Source of the DNA: Bifidobacterium adolescentis ATCC 15703
Lineage (GTDB): Bacteria; Actinomycetota; Actinomycetes; Actinomycetales; Bifidobacteriaceae
Direction: 5' to 3'
NCBI RefSeq assembly: GCF_000010425.1
Contig: NC_008618.1
Span: 1,047,946 to 1,111,945 of the forward strand
DNA: 64,000 nucleotides
The notes beneath the pieces were generated by a model. That model was given only the letters and a program-made list of their open reading frames with translations, was not told where the DNA came from and did no database searches. Position numbers and translations under genes: made by a program. Positions 1 through 11,236 of this stretch are shown one piece after another (within the stretch, counting starts at the first letter, position 1; each line of letters starts with the position of its first letter).

Positions 1-1016
1 TCTTCGACTCGCTCCACACTCCAGTTACGTTCGCCGCGAATTAATCCGGACCGCACGAAGAACGCGTGCACGCTGGCTTCAAGCTCGTCGGACGCGATGC
101 CGAACACGTCGGCGTCGACATCCGAATCGAACACGACGGCGTTCTGCTGGACCACGGTCCCGAGCATTTGGATCTGATCGCGCAGCCGGGCCGCCTTCTC
201 GAATTCCAGTTCGGCGCTCGCCTGCTTCATGTCGCGGGTCAGTTGGGCGATATACGATTTGCCGATTCGGCCGGTCATCACGCCGACAAGCTGCTCGCAC
301 ATCCTGCGATGCTCGTCAGCGCCGATACGGTTCACGCATGGAGCGGAGCATTTGCCGATCGATGCCAACAGGCATGGACGGCCCGTCAACTGCGCCTTGT
401 GGAACACGTTCTTCGAGCATGTGCGCACGGGAAACGTCTTCAGCAACGCGTCGAGGCTGTGCCGAAGATCCCATACCTTGGCGTACGGGCCGAAATATCT
501 GGTATCGCGACGTTTGCGGCTGCGAGTCACCCATACGCGTGGGATGCGTTCGCCTGATGAGATGGCCAGATACGGGTAGGTCTTGTCATCGCGGAACACC
601 ACGTTGAATCGTGGGTCGAACTCCTTGATCCACGTGTATTCGAGTGTGAGCGACTCCAGTTCCGTACCCACTACCGTCCATTCGAGGCTGCGAGCCGTCA
701 ACACCATGGTCTGGGTGCGTGGATGCAGCTGGTAGAGCGGCTGGAAGTAGTTCGTCAGCCGGTTGCGCAGGTTCTTGGCCTTGCCAACGTAGATGACGCG
801 CCCCTCGCCGTCACGCCACTTGTATACGCCCGGCTGCGCGGGAATGTCGGAGGTTTTCGGACGGAACAGGTCGCGAGTATCCCCCAACAGGGGCGCGCCG
901 TTCTTGTTCACTCCCCTGCCGTCGGATTGGGTGCCGGCGTCCGATACTGCGGTTTCCCGTAACGCATCCGCCGTTTTGCGCCACACGTCCGGACTGTGTC
1001 GTTCGAAATCAGTCAC
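1..1016 (-). CDS. uvrC: UvrABC excinuclease subunit C, 3' end outside window
   Basis: This is the nucleotide excision repair nuclease that makes both incisions around a UvrA/UvrB-marked lesion. The GTG start at 1016-1014 shares bases with the uvrA stop (GTGA), so the two are translationally coupled. About 338 residues are visible. The GIY-YIG nuclease domain starts near residue 63 (GVYKW, then [13 protein letters not shown]), followed by the CSKNVF and GKCSAPC segments typical of UvrC and the UVR helix-pair region ([14 protein letters not shown]). About 50 extra residues precede the GIY-YIG domain. The UvrC C-terminal RNase H-like and HhH domains lie beyond position 1. Confidence 0.95.
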   Translation of the reverse strand, partial: MTDFERHSPDVWRKTADALRETAVSDAGTQSDGRGVNKNGAPLLGDTRDLFRPKTSDIPAQPGVYKWRDGEGRVIYVGKAKNLRNRLTNYFQPLYQLHPRTQTMVLTARSLEWTVVGTELESLTLEYTWIKEFDPRFNVVFRDDKTYPYLAISSGERIPRVWVTRSRKRRDTRYFGPYAKVWDLRHSLDALLKTFPVRTCSKNVFHKAQLTGRPCLLASIGKCSAPCVNRIGADEHRRMCEQLVGVMTGRIGKSYIAQLTRDMKQASAELEFEKAARLRDQIQMLGTVVQQNAVVFDSDVDADVFGIASDELEASVHAFFVRSGLIRGERNWSVERVE

Positions 1017-4000
1017 AGCATATCCCTAAGGAACTTGCCCGTCCACGACTGTTCGCATTGCGCGACCTGCTCCGGCGTGCCTTCGGTGACGATGGTGCCG
1101 CCGCCGTCACCGCCTTCCGGCCCCAGATCGATGATCCAATCCGCGGATTTGACCACGTCGAGATTGTGCTCGATGACGATGACGGTGTTGCCCTTGTCCA
1201 CCAATCCCTGCAATACGAGCAGCAGTTTGCGTACGTCCTCGAAATGCAGGCCGGTGGTCGGCTCGTCGAGGATGTACACGGTTTTGCCGGTGGAACGCCG
1301 TTGGAGTTCCGTCGCGAGTTTCACGCGCTGCGATTCGCCGCCGGACAGCGTCGGCGCCGGCTGGCCGAGCCGGATATAGCCGAGACCGACCTGCACCAGG
1401 GTGTCCAGGTAACGCGAGATGGACGGGTACGCCTTGAAGAACTGCGCGGCCTCCTCGATGGGCATGTTCAGCACGTCGGCGACCGATTTGCCGTTGTACT
1501 TCACTTCGAGAGTCTCGCGGTTGTAGCGCTGGCCGTGGCATTCCTCGCAGTCCACGTACACGTCCGGCAGGAAGTTCATTTCGATTTTCAACGTGCCGTC
1601 GCCGTGGCATGCCTCGCAGCGGCCTCCCTTGACGTTGAACGAGAACCGTCCGGGACCATAGCCGCGCACCTGCGCTTCGGGCGTCTTGGCGAACAGCGTG
1701 CGGATTTTGTCCCATACTCCCGTATAGGTGGCGGGATTGGAACGCGGAGTGCGGCCGATCGGATTCTGGTCGACGTGGATCACCTTGTCGCACTGGTCCA
1801 CGCCTTCCACGCGCGTGTGCTTGCCGGGCACGATGCGCGCGCCGTTCAGCTTGTCCGCAAGCACCGGATAAAGGATCTGGTTGACCAGCGTGGATTTGCC
1901 GGAACCGGACACGCCCGTCACGCAGGTGAACACGCCCAGCGGGAAATTGACGTTCAGGTTCTTGAGGTTGTTCTCGCGGGCTCCGACCACGCGCAGCTGC
2001 TTGGTCTTATGCGTCTTGCGGCGTGCGGCGGGCACTTCGATCTTCCGTCGGCCGGCGATGTAGTCGCCGGTGATGGAGCGTGGCGCTTCGGTGATTTTTC
2101 TGGCGGGGCCGGAATACACGACCTCGCCGCCATGTTCGCCGGCGCCCGGACCGATGTCGATGACCCAGTCCGCGTTTCTGATGGTGTCCTCGTCATGTTC
2201 GACGACGATCAGCGTGTTGCCGAGGTCGCGCAAATGATGCAATGTACCGATCAGCCGTTCGTTGTCACGCTGATGCAGGCCGATGGATGGTTCGTCCAGC
2301 ACATACATGACGCCCACCAGGCCGGAGCCGATCTGGGTGGCCAGTCGGATGCGCTGCGCCTCGCCGCCCGACAGGGTCTTCGCCGCACGCGACAACGTCA
2401 GATAGTTCAGGCCGACATCGTTGAGGAAGCCGAGGCGTGCGCGGATCTCCTTGACGACTTCGCCGGCTATCTGCGCGGCCGAGCCTTCGAGTTCTAGGCC
2501 GTTGATCCATGCGAGGCTCCGTTCGGCGGACATGTCGCACACGTCCGCGATGGACTCGTCGTCCACGGTGACGGCAAGCACTTCCGGACGCAGACGCCGC
2601 CCATGGCACGCCTGGCATGGCACCTCGCGCATGTACGACTCGTAATACTGCTTCATCTGGTCGGAATCGGTTTCGTCATGCCGGCGCATCAACGTGCGCA
2701 CCACGCCTTCGAAACCGGTGGAATACTCGCGCATGCGACCCCAACGGTTGCGGTACGAGACCTGCACCTTGAAATCGCGGCCATACATGATGGCGTCGCG
2801 CGCGTCCTTGGGCAGATCCTTCCAAGGCGTGTCCAGGTCGAAGCCCATCTCATCGCCGAGTCCCTCAAGCACATGGCGGTAGTATTCGCCGGTGCCTTTG
2901 GTCATGCCCCACGGTTCGATGGCGTTCTCGTTCAGCGTCTTGTCCGGATCGGGAATGACCAGTTCGGGGTCGATTTCCAGCTTGTATCCGATACCCGTGC
3001 ATTCAGGGCAGGCGCCATACGGCGCGTTGAAGGAGAAGGTGCGCGGTTCGATCTCGTCGAGTTCCAGCTGATGGCCGTTCGGGCAGGCGCGTTTCTCGGA
3101 GAACGGCTTGCGACGGTCCGGATCCTTCTCGTCCAAATCGACGAAATCGGCGACGACCACGCCTTTGGAAAGCTTCAACGCCGTTTCGATGGAATCGGTC
3201 AGACGCTGGCGGATACCGTCCTTGACCACCAGACGATCCACCACCACTTCGATGGTGTGCTTCTTCTGCTTGGCGAGCTTGATGTCATCGGACAATTGCC
3301 GCATCTCACCGTCGATCAGCGCACGCGCGTAACCATCGCCACGCAGCAGTTCGAGCAGATCCTCGAATTCGCCCTTGCGGCCGCGCACGACCGGCGCGAG
3401 AATCTGGAAACGCGTGCGTTCCGGATACTTCAGCAACGTGTCCACCATCTGCTGCGGTGTTTGCGCGCTTACCAGGGCGCCGCATTCCGGACAATGCGGA
3501 ATGCCGGTGCGGGCGAACAGCAGTCGCAGATAATCATAGATCTCGGTGATTGTGCCGACCGTCGAACGCGGATTGCGGTTCGTGGTCTTCTGGTCGATCG
3601 AAACCGCGGGGCTCAGCCCCTCGATGAAGTCGACGTCCGGCTTGTCCATCTGCCCCAGAAACTGGCGCGCGTACGCCGACAGCGATTCGACATACCTGCG
3701 CTGGCCCTCGGCGAACAGCGTATCGAACGCCAACGAGGATTTGCCCGAACCCGACAGGCCGGTGAACACCACCATGCGGTTGCGAGGAAACTCCAAGTCC
3801 ACGTTCTTGAGATTGTGCTCGCGAGCGCCTTGGATGGTGATTTTGAGGTCGTTGGGTAGGTGTGTGAGGTCTGCTATGAGTGAGTCGCCTGTTGTTTTCA
3901 TGGGGGCTTTTTTGATTTCGCGTGTGAGGAATGCGTCGCTGGTGAGTACGTGTTCGACCACGACTTCGTTGTGTGTCGTGTTGTTGCGTTTGGTTGTCAT
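1013..4000 (-). CDS. uvrA: UvrABC excinuclease subunit A
   Basis: DNA damage sensor ATPase of nucleotide excision repair, 995 aa. First Walker [10 protein letters not shown] at about residues 81-89, second GVSGSGKST in the C-terminal half, two [19 protein letters not shown] signatures, and zinc-binding CxxC pairs (CPEC, CPEC, CEAC/CEEC). The N-terminus is about 50 residues longer than usual. An internal ATG (M34) would shorten it, but GGAAG lies 8 bases before the longer start, so I keep that one. The first 150 coding bases (plus strand 3845-4000) are strikingly poor in A and C on the plus strand, unlike the rest of the gene, and continue the composition of jetD upstream. It is followed by uvrC with a 4-base overlap. 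Confidence 0.97.
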   Translation of the reverse strand: MTTKRNNTTHNEVVVEHVLTSDAFLTREIKKAPMKTTGDSLIADLTHLPNDLKITIQGAREHNLKNVDLEFPRNRMVVFTGLSGSGKSSLAFDTLFAEGQRRYVESLSAYARQFLGQMDKPDVDFIEGLSPAVSIDQKTTNRNPRSTVGTITEIYDYLRLLFARTGIPHCPECGALVSAQTPQQMVDTLLKYPERTRFQILAPVVRGRKGEFEDLLELLRGDGYARALIDGEMRQLSDDIKLAKQKKHTIEVVVDRLVVKDGIRQRLTDSIETALKLSKGVVVADFVDLDEKDPDRRKPFSEKRACPNGHQLELDEIEPRTFSFNAPYGACPECTGIGYKLEIDPELVIPDPDKTLNENAIEPWGMTKGTGEYYRHVLEGLGDEMGFDLDTPWKDLPKDARDAIMYGRDFKVQVSYRNRWGRMREYSTGFEGVVRTLMRRHDETDSDQMKQYYESYMREVPCQACHGRRLRPEVLAVTVDDESIADVCDMSAERSLAWINGLELEGSAAQIAGEVVKEIRARLGFLNDVGLNYLTLSRAAKTLSGGEAQRIRLATQIGSGLVGVMYVLDEPSIGLHQRDNERLIGTLHHLRDLGNTLIVVEHDEDTIRNADWVIDIGPGAGEHGGEVVYSGPARKITEAPRSITGDYIAGRRKIEVPAARRKTHKTKQLRVVGARENNLKNLNVNFPLGVFTCVTGVSGSGKSTLVNQILYPVLADKLNGARIVPGKHTRVEGVDQCDKVIHVDQNPIGRTPRSNPATYTGVWDKIRTLFAKTPEAQVRGYGPGRFSFNVKGGRCEACHGDGTLKIEMNFLPDVYVDCEECHGQRYNRETLEVKYNGKSVADVLNMPIEEAAQFFKAYPSISRYLDTLVQVGLGYIRLGQPAPTLSGGESQRVKLATELQRRSTGKTVYILDEPTTGLHFEDVRKLLLVLQGLVDKGNTVIVIEHNLDVVKSADWIIDLGPEGGDGGGTIVTEGTPEQVAQCEQSWTGKFLRDML

Positions 4001-4075
4001 GGTGTTCTTCCGCTTGGTGTTGCCTGTTCTGTTGTATAGGATAGCGTATTTTTGTTGTGGTTTCGAACAGGTGTT

Positions 4076-5310
4076 CTATTTGGTGTTGTTGTTTGGTATG
4101 TCGTTGCCGGGTATGTCGATTGGCCAGTGGTGTTGGTCGTGCAGGATGGTTGTGGCGTCGCGTATGGGGATGCGTTCCTGTTCGATGCGTAGGTATTGGA
4201 TGTCTGTTCCTGTGCAGAGTGTTTCGTAGAGTTTGCGTTCTTCGGTGGTGAGTCCGGGTGTGGGTTGTGGGGTTTGTGTGGTGAGGGGTTTGTTTTTGGC
4301 GTCGAGTTGGGTGCCGTATTGTTCGTATGTCCGGTATGCGGTGGTGTCCATCAGTATGGATGTGCATGGGATGCCGGTGGCGCGTAGTTTGGAGAGGATG
4401 TCGAGTCCGTTGGCGTCCATGTCGCCCCAGTAGATGATGTTGGGGATGGTGGTGAGCCATGGCAGGAGTGTTGTGATGTGTGATGTTGCGGCGTATCCGT
4501 TGCCGAGGATGCAGATGGCGTGTTCGACGGTGGGCATGGCCTGGTAGGTGTCTTTGTTTTCGATGATGATGGCGTGTTCGATGTCGGTTGGCTGGCTGCG
4601 GACCCATGGTTGGGTGACGATGAGGTCGGGTTGGTCGTGGTGTTCGGCGTCCATGAGGCGTAGTCGGAGTTCGTTCGGGCGTTCCTGGAAGGTGAGGTTG
4701 TCTTGTCCGGTGAGCTGGCATATCGCTTTGCGGCGTTGGGAGTTGGGTGTGCCGAGCCATTTGGCGCTGAATCCTGGGATGGGCGCCATGCGTGGGGTCA
4801 TGGTGTGGCAGTCGTGGTTTGCGAAGTAGTGGGCGGCTTGGATGACGAGGTGGAAGTCGGTGTCGTCGTGGTCTTTGAGGGTTTTGGCGACGTTCATGGC
4901 GTTCTCCGGTTCGAGGCCGAATTCTTTGGCGAGCGCGCTCATGCGGTCGTGTTCGCGTAGGTAGCGTTCGCGGGTTTGTTTGGTGGCGATGCGGAGGGCG
5001 GTGTCGAGGTCGGGTATGGTCACGGAGTCGATGAGCGGGCTTTTTGTTGGATGAGTCCGCTGGAGACGATTTTGGTTTTTTCGCTGGTTTCGCAGTGGTG
5101 TTGCCGCGCCCAGTCGCGGATGGTTTCGTTTTGGGCGCGGATTTGGTTGTAGTGCTGCTCTAGTTCGGCTTGTTTGGGCAGTCGGATGGTTTTGCGCAGC
5201 GGCCAAGATTCGTCGGTGTCGTACATGTGCCTGGTGAGGTGGGCGTCGACGTATTCGTCGAGTTTCCGGCGGATGTCCGTTTCGCTTGTGGTGTTTCTGG
5301 CCGCTGCCAT
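4076..5310 (-). pseudogene. jetD: Wadjet JetD nuclease subunit (DUF3322-DUF2220), split by a frameshift
   Basis: JetD is the Toprim-like nuclease of Wadjet that cleaves plasmids the SMC complex has recognised. Two reading frames together give the expected length of about 411 aa. Frame one runs 5310-5020 (MAAARNTTSETDIRRKLDEY, DUF3322-like). Frame two resumes near 5040 (SPLIDSVTIPDLDTAL) and runs to 4076. They would join if the A-run at 5041-5045 (T5 on the plus strand) had one more A, or if the ribosome slipped -1 on AAA. Frame two keeps Toprim-like motifs: HAIIIENKDTY with the acidic Glu and YWGDMDANGLDI with the DxD pair. The start lies one base after the jetC stop. A true mutation, an assembly error or recoding cannot be told apart here. 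Coding-strand third positions are nearly all A or C. Confidence 0.85.
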
Positions 5311-5311
5311 A

Positions 5312-8300
5312 TTATGCCTCCGTCGCGGGTTGCGTCTGTTCGACGGTGGCGTCTTGTGTTTCGGCTTGCGTTGCCGGCTCGCGGTCGAGCTCCTGCAGGT
5401 ACGAGTTGCCGGTTGCGGGATCCTTGTATGCCACGTACGCTTTGTCTGCGATGCTGAGGATTTCGGCGGTTTTGCTTTCCGGCGCGGATACGATGATCTG
5501 GAAGCCGAGGCGCGGCAGCACGGTCAGCGCGCGTTTCGTGTAGCGTCCGTCGGCTTTGATGAGGGCTTCGTCCAGGAACAGTGTGGTGTAGGTGGGCTTG
5601 CCGGTCAGGTCGCCGCCGAGCAGGTAGATCAGGGCCGCGCCGTAGACGAACGAGGTGAGTTCCTGCAACGCGCCGCCGGACTTGCCGCCGGTGGAGCTGA
5701 TGCGTTCGTCGGGCAGATCGTTATGGTGCACGATCGCGTAGAACGAGCTGCGCACGCGTGGATCGAGGTTGCGCGCACCGTATTCCTTGATGCCGTTCGT
5801 GTCGCGGATCTGGCCGAGTTCCGCCTGGAGCCTGCCGATGAACGTTTCGCAGCCTGCGAACGCCTTGCGCGTCTCCATGGGATTGCTGCGCGCGTTGCGT
5901 GTCCAATCGTCGAGCTTCGACATGATGCGGCCCAACGAGGATTTGAACTGCCGGTCGATCGGGTGGAAGTCCACGTGGAGCGAGAGCCTGCCGCCGCGGG
6001 GGCCGAACTGTTGGCCTTTGAGCATGCCGTTGATGCGGTCGAGCTGCTCCCTGACGTTCTCCTCGTCGGTGTTGAACGCGCGGTTGAGCTGTTGGAAGCT
6101 CATATACAGCTTTTCGACGCTGTTCGCATACTCCTCGTCGGTCGCGGCGCGGGTGACGAGCATGTTGAGGTTCTTGAGCTCGTCAAGGAAATACGGATAG
6201 TCCTCCACGCTCGCCATGACGGTGTCGCCCTCCGTGGAATGGTGCTTCAGATAGTCGCCCATGGCGCGTTCCGTGTCGGCGCGCAATTGGACGGCACGCT
6301 CGTCGATCTGCTGGAGTCTCGCACGCACGGTGTTGCCGATTCTGCGCAGCACGCGCACGTCGAACGGCGCCGTCCCCTCACGGTCGAAACCGCCGGCGAT
6401 GCGCTGCGGCCGTTCCTGCGGACGCGACGTGTCGAAACAGGTCTCATACGTGTCGGCCAGCAGATTCGACACCATGTCGGACAATGCGGCATCGTCGAAA
6501 TCGGAGTCGCCATGCATGTCGAGCCATGCCTGTTCGGCCTGGACGGCATGCTGCGCGTTTTCCAATTCCGCTTCGGCACGGTACCTGGTCTTGCCCTCGT
6601 CGTCCTTCTGCCGTAGCAGCTGTTTCAACTCGTCCTGCAATTGTGCCAGTTCCGGATCGCTTTCGATCCGTTCGATCTGCAGACGGATCCGTTCCGCCTT
6701 CGTCTCGAGCCCGTCCACGTCGATCTTGCCCCATGGCAGATCCGCGACGGTCAATGCGAGCTCATGCTCGTCCTGCAGCAGAGTCATGGCGTTGGCCATC
6801 TGCCTGCCGCGGCGGTCGGCGTCCTCCAACGCCCGTTCCGCCCCGTCAAGCTGGCGTTCCAATTCGGCCAGATACCGTTCGTTCACGAAGCCGATGACCT
6901 GACGCAGGCCTTTGACGCCATGGAATCCATGGTCGCCGGATTTGATCTGCCCGTCGACCTGCACCTGCCGTTCGGCCCGGTCCATGTCGTCGATCGCCTC
7001 CACGCAACGCGCGTCGAACCGTTGCGACGCGGTCTGCTCCTTCAACCATCCGACGAACGGCGAATCCTCCTTGTACCGCAGCTTCGACGACATCCACCCC
7101 TCGTTGCAGGCCGAATCGTATTGCGCGTCGGTATCGACGAAACGCCAGGCACGCCGCGTCATACGCGTCGGATCGATCGCGCTGACCTTCGCGGCGAACC
7201 CCTGCTCATGCCGCTTGTCCACGAGAATGGTCTGCGCGATGGGCGCGTACGTGACGTCCATCGCCAGACGCCATTGCTCGTCCCCCTCGTCCACGTCCAT
7301 CAGTTCGGCCACGTACGGCAGTTCCGTCTCGTCCAAGCCCGTCGCCCGTGCGATGAGCGTGCGCGCATGGTCCATGTCGTCGCTGATGCGCGTCCTGTGT
7401 TCGATCTTGCGCCGGTAATCCTGCCTCAACAGGTCGCGTTCGCCCTGCCGGGCGTGACGTTCCACCACCATCCGCTGGTATTCGGATCGCGCGTCTTCCA
7501 AACGCTTGTCGTACGTGTCGAGCGACAAGGCGAGCGCGGCGCGTTTGGCGTTCCATGTCTGCTCGTCGGCGGGGAGTCTGCCTTCGACGCGTTCGAACCG
7601 TTCGGCGATGGCGTGCCGTTGTCTGCGCGCCTCGTCGGCGTCCTGGCGTGCGCGTTCGAAGTCCTTGCCGAGTTGCTGCAGGCTGCCGCCGTCGATGCCG
7701 TTCATGCGTTCTTTGACGGCTTCGATTTGCGTGTCGAGTTCGTCGATGCGCTGCTGAGACCGGTCGATGGCGTCCTGGGATTCCTTGGCTTTGCGTTGCG
7801 CCGATGGCAGTCCGGCGCGTACTTCGCTGGCCATGCGCGACCATGTCCATGCGGCGAGCGTCGTCTCGCCTTGCTCGCGGTCGGGGTCGATGGGCGTGTA
7901 TTCGCGGCGTTCGCTGGCTTGTTTGGCGTATTCGCCGTAGCGGGCTTGTATGTCCTGCAGGATGGCGACGCGTTCCATTTTGTCTTCCATGCTGTGGAAG
8001 TTCTCACTGAACCGGTTGTAGTCGTCGACGGTTTCGCGGGCGAGCCGGATGGATTCGGGCACGTCGAGCACACCCTGTTTGAAGATGTCGTCGAGTTTGG
8101 AGGGCGCGTCGGCGGATTGGATCTTGTGCAGGAGCCTGCATGCTTCGGCGCTTAGGCCCATGTCCTGCCAGATGGAGGCGTGGAACGCCTGCGCGTTGAC
8201 GTGCGTCGTGCATCCTGGGTAGGTCTGTTCCATCAGTCCTCGCGTGAATGACGTGTCGCGGTGCCGGTCCATGAGGCGCGGGTCGATGGTCTGGTTCCAG

Positions 8301-8770
8301 GTGACGTATTGGCGGCGCAGTCCGTCCGGCCCGTCGCCTGCGGTCAGGTAGAGGAATTTTGCGCAGGACAACAGTCCTCCGTCGCTGCGGTTCGCGTATG
8401 TGTCGACGATCGCGCCCCAGATGTTCTGCGGGGTGCCGTCCGCGTCCCTGCCGCGCAGGAAGATCGGGGTCTCACCGTTTTCGCCGTCGCTGATGCCGAT
8501 CATGCCGCGCAGGTACGTGTAGTCGTTGCGTTCCGAACGTCCCGAATTCGACGCCTTATTGTAGGGGGTGCCGGATGGGTAGAGCAGCGAGATCTGCGCG
8601 TCGACGAGCGTGGATTTGCCCGATTCGCTCGCGCCGGCGAGCAGGGTCACCGGCATCGCATCGTCCATGGACGGGCGGAACACGTGGTAGCCGCCGTAGG
8701 AGCCCCAGTTGACGATCTGCCGGCTTTGCAGCATCCAACGGTCGGAAACGATTTTCATGCCGTCTTCCAT
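5312..8770 (-). CDS. jetC: Wadjet JetC, SMC-like ATPase
   Basis: The motor subunit of type I Wadjet, a condensin-like loop-extruding ATPase (also called MksB/EptC-like), 1152 aa. Walker A GASESGKS at residues 46-53. A long charged coiled-coil region covers roughly residues 270-900 with a hinge-like part in the middle (about 480-600). Near the C-terminus are a signature SSTGGKSGGALQEL and a Walker B LFLDEALIKAD. The jetB stop and jetC start overlap (TGATG), and jetD follows one base later, so the four genes form one operon read jetA-B-C-D. The ATPase motifs look intact, so loss of function in the locus would come from jetD, not from here. Confidence 0.93.
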   Translation of the reverse strand: MEDGMKIVSDRWMLQSRQIVNWGSYGGYHVFRPSMDDAMPVTLLAGASESGKSTLVDAQISLLYPSGTPYNKASNSGRSERNDYTYLRGMIGISDGENGETPIFLRGRDADGTPQNIWGAIVDTYANRSDGGLLSCAKFLYLTAGDGPDGLRRQYVTWNQTIDPRLMDRHRDTSFTRGLMEQTYPGCTTHVNAQAFHASIWQDMGLSAEACRLLHKIQSADAPSKLDDIFKQGVLDVPESIRLARETVDDYNRFSENFHSMEDKMERVAILQDIQARYGEYAKQASERREYTPIDPDREQGETTLAAWTWSRMASEVRAGLPSAQRKAKESQDAIDRSQQRIDELDTQIEAVKERMNGIDGGSLQQLGKDFERARQDADEARRQRHAIAERFERVEGRLPADEQTWNAKRAALALSLDTYDKRLEDARSEYQRMVVERHARQGERDLLRQDYRRKIEHRTRISDDMDHARTLIARATGLDETELPYVAELMDVDEGDEQWRLAMDVTYAPIAQTILVDKRHEQGFAAKVSAIDPTRMTRRAWRFVDTDAQYDSACNEGWMSSKLRYKEDSPFVGWLKEQTASQRFDARCVEAIDDMDRAERQVQVDGQIKSGDHGFHGVKGLRQVIGFVNERYLAELERQLDGAERALEDADRRGRQMANAMTLLQDEHELALTVADLPWGKIDVDGLETKAERIRLQIERIESDPELAQLQDELKQLLRQKDDEGKTRYRAEAELENAQHAVQAEQAWLDMHGDSDFDDAALSDMVSNLLADTYETCFDTSRPQERPQRIAGGFDREGTAPFDVRVLRRIGNTVRARLQQIDERAVQLRADTERAMGDYLKHHSTEGDTVMASVEDYPYFLDELKNLNMLVTRAATDEEYANSVEKLYMSFQQLNRAFNTDEENVREQLDRINGMLKGQQFGPRGGRLSLHVDFHPIDRQFKSSLGRIMSKLDDWTRNARSNPMETRKAFAGCETFIGRLQAELGQIRDTNGIKEYGARNLDPRVRSSFYAIVHHNDLPDERISSTGGKSGGALQELTSFVYGAALIYLLGGDLTGKPTYTTLFLDEALIKADGRYTKRALTVLPRLGFQIIVSAPESKTAEILSIADKAYVAYKDPATGNSYLQELDREPATQAETQDATVEQTQPATEA

Positions 8771-9615
8771 CAGTGTTTCCCCCCATCAAAAGCGTCATCG
8801 GCCGAATCGAAATCGAACGCGTCCTGCTCGACGCCGGACGAAACCGTCCCGGTCGAATCGGAAGTATCGCCACCATCCGCGCCGATGGACGAATCGTCAT
8901 AACCATCGCCATCCGCGTCTTTCATACCATCGCCGTCCGTATCATCGGAGCCGAGCCACCGGTCGGCGAGCTTCTGGTCGAGCACCATCGGCACCAATGG
9001 CGTGAGCACGTACATGTTCTCGTCCCCCGTTTCCGCGAGATACCCGTAGGTGCGCATGCGCGAGATGACGGACGTGATCTTCTTCGCCGTGCCCTCCTCG
9101 TCGTTGCTGGCCGTGAGGAAGCCCGCTCCCGTGGCGAGCAGCGCGCGGATGTCGTCGAAGCTGATGAGCCAGTCGCCCGGCTTCGTCTTCTGGTTCTCGT
9201 ACTCCAGCACCTTGATGCGCAGGGCCGCGAGCGTGGCGGCCTCCTCGCGGGTGAGGCTCACACGCGTCTTCAACGAGCGGATGTTCGTCTCCGCGTCCGT
9301 GACCGGCGACGCGTACATGATCCGGTATTTCGTGTTGTCGACCAGTCTGAGCATGTCGTTGTTCAACGACCGTTCCACGGCCTCACGGTACTGGCACGCC
9401 CTGTCGTACAGGCTGCCGTCGATGTAGCGTTCGCGTTTCAGCGCGATCGCGGCCATACGCGCCTCAAGAGGCATGTCTCCCGTATCCCCGTCGAACAATG
9501 CCGGCCTGTCCCTCGTCATATCCGGCCCTTCGGACGGCATGCCGGATTCCGGGCCTGTCTCCTCTTCGATGCCGATGCCAGTGTCGAATCCGTCGGTGTT
9601 GTCCGTCATGCTCAT
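8770..9615 (-). CDS. jetB: Wadjet JetB (DUF4194, KITE-type subunit)
   Basis: Small regulatory subunit of the Wadjet condensin-like complex, the equivalent of MksE, 281 aa. The middle (about residues 60-210) has the winged-helix, DUF4194-like pattern with [21 protein letters not shown] and [11 protein letters not shown]. Both ends are strongly acidic and low-complexity: an Asp/Gly/Glu-rich N-terminus and an Asp/Ser/Gly-rich C-terminus. The start overlaps the jetA stop by 4 bases (ATGA) and the stop touches the jetC start. Assignment rests on the fixed gene order as well as the sequence. Confidence 0.88.
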   Translation of the reverse strand: MSMTDNTDGFDTGIGIEEETGPESGMPSEGPDMTRDRPALFDGDTGDMPLEARMAAIALKRERYIDGSLYDRACQYREAVERSLNNDMLRLVDNTKYRIMYASPVTDAETNIRSLKTRVSLTREEAATLAALRIKVLEYENQKTKPGDWLISFDDIRALLATGAGFLTASNDEEGTAKKITSVISRMRTYGYLAETGDENMYVLTPLVPMVLDQKLADRWLGSDDTDGDGMKDADGDGYDDSSIGADGGDTSDSTGTVSSGVEQDAFDFDSADDAFDGGKH

Positions 9616-11129
9616 CCCTCCTCGATGATCTCGTCAAGCGCCGCCTCGGTGGTGAGGATCGGCCTGGTGCGCCACACGCGCTCGCCTCCGTCGATGGATA
9701 CGCAATGCCATGCCACGGTTGCCGGTCCGTCCTGCGTGCGTAGGGCGCTTAGGAAGCCGATCAGCTCGCTTTCGCGCCGTTCCTCCTGGGGCAGCCGGTT
9801 GAAGCTCGCCGCGAAATCCACGAACCTGCCGTCCGCCGTTTTGACCGGATCGCGCCTGATGAGTCCGATCATGTGCGTCAGCCGCGGGCCGCACATCTCG
9901 ACCATGGCCTTCAGGTCCGGCGCGTCGACGTTCGTCGAAGGCGCGTCGTCCAATCCGGCCGTGGCCGCGCGCGCCATCGATTTCGCCGGCCTGGACGGCA
10001 ATGCCTGGAACTGCGCCGTACCGGTGTCCGTACGGTATGGGCGTTCGTCCGAGCCGGGGTGCGTCTTCGCATCGTCGCTGGCCCGCACGAACAGTCTGTG
10101 GAGCTTGTCGAGCATGGTGCGGTAATGCGTGTCGGTCTGCTGGCGCACCAGACGGCTCACCGCCTCGTCGGATATGCGGATCTGCCGGCGCACGTCCTCG
10201 ATGCCCTCGTAGATGCGTTTGAGTTCGGCGCGTACCTGGGCGAGCAGGATGCCAGGCTCGCCCTCGAGATACGGGTTCTGGGCGATGTCTCGCACCGCCT
10301 CGTCGATTTCGCGGCGTCCCTCGTCGGTGACGATCACCTGGAACGCGTCCTCGAAACGCCGGCCGCTGTCGGATTCGTGGAACGACCTGTGGTATTCGTC
10401 ATGGTAGGTGCCGAGCGCCTGCTCCACGCTGATGGAGCCCGACTGCATGCTTCGGCGCAGATTGTCGCCGTTGTCGCGTTCCTCGAGCGCCAGTTCGCGC
10501 AGGTCGATCGGCACGCCGCGCAGCGTGTTGTGGATGACGCCGATGATGTCGCCCACCTGCTGGGAGGTGAGCCTGTCCAACGTGTCGCTGTGCTTCAATT
10601 CGTCGATCTGCTTTTGCCGCTCCTCGATGTCGCGTTCAAGCAGGCGGATGCGTTCGCGGGGATCGACGGTCAGCTGCATGCGCGCATGCTCGATCTCCAT
10701 GATGATGCTGTTGGCCTGCGCTCCGGACAGCGCTTTCGTGGTGTCCTCGAGCCGGTCGAGCGCCTCGATCGCACGGTGGGCGCGCGCCGTGAGACGGTAC
10801 AGGTAGCGGTGGGCTGCGACGTCGAGCGAATTGGCGAGCCAGGCGTAGTCGCCTTCGCCTTCCTTCGTCAGCTGCTGCAGGATCGTGTGCGCGGCTTCCG
10901 CGGACGTCTGCCCTTCCTTGGGCGTGTAATCGCCCGTTTCCGCAAGTCGGGTCAGACTGCGGGAGAACCGTTCCTCGACGATCTCGCGTGGCAGCTCGCC
11001 GGTGAGCGGGTCGAACGTGGAGCGCAGCAGCGCGACGTACAGCATGGAATTGCCGCGCAGCAGCAATCGCAGCACCCCGGTCTCATACACGGGCCGGAGC
11101 CGTTCCATTTCCCGTCTTACATCCGCCAA
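9612..11129 (-). CDS. jetA: Wadjet JetA (DUF3375, kleisin-like subunit)
   Basis: First gene of the Wadjet operon, 505 aa, equivalent to MksF, the kleisin that bridges the SMC heads. It opens with an N-terminal segment ([23 protein letters not shown]) and a helix-rich region. A central coiled coil follows (about residues 165-215, [17 protein letters not shown]) and a C-terminal globular part. Length and order match type I Wadjet. Upstream is a 107-base gap to the GtrA-like gene, which must hold the operon promoter, though I cannot name a clear -35/-10 pair. Confidence 0.9.
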   Translation of the reverse strand: MADVRREMERLRPVYETGVLRLLLRGNSMLYVALLRSTFDPLTGELPREIVEERFSRSLTRLAETGDYTPKEGQTSAEAAHTILQQLTKEGEGDYAWLANSLDVAAHRYLYRLTARAHRAIEALDRLEDTTKALSGAQANSIIMEIEHARMQLTVDPRERIRLLERDIEERQKQIDELKHSDTLDRLTSQQVGDIIGVIHNTLRGVPIDLRELALEERDNGDNLRRSMQSGSISVEQALGTYHDEYHRSFHESDSGRRFEDAFQVIVTDEGRREIDEAVRDIAQNPYLEGEPGILLAQVRAELKRIYEGIEDVRRQIRISDEAVSRLVRQQTDTHYRTMLDKLHRLFVRASDDAKTHPGSDERPYRTDTGTAQFQALPSRPAKSMARAATAGLDDAPSTNVDAPDLKAMVEMCGPRLTHMIGLIRRDPVKTADGRFVDFAASFNRLPQEERRESELIGFLSALRTQDGPATVAWHCVSIDGGERVWRTRPILTTEAALDEIIEEG

Positions 11130-11236
11130 CGGCGTCCCGTCCTTCCCTTAGCCACAAGTTTCCCGATGCGCATCCATTGTAAGATAGCATGTCCGTTTTC
11201 CCGTGATCGCGGCGGGAAAACCGTCCGGCGCGAACG

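Noticed and set aside
1058-2497. Long plus-strand open frames opposite uvrA, jetC, leuS and other core genes
   Set aside because: These are antisense shadows produced by high GC at third codon positions; they lack ribosome sites and domain patterns.
5035-5050. Programmed -1 frameshift in jetD as the favoured explanation
   Set aside because: The site is only A5, lacks a full X-XXY-YYZ heptamer in frame, and no downstream pseudoknot is evident; error or mutation is simpler.
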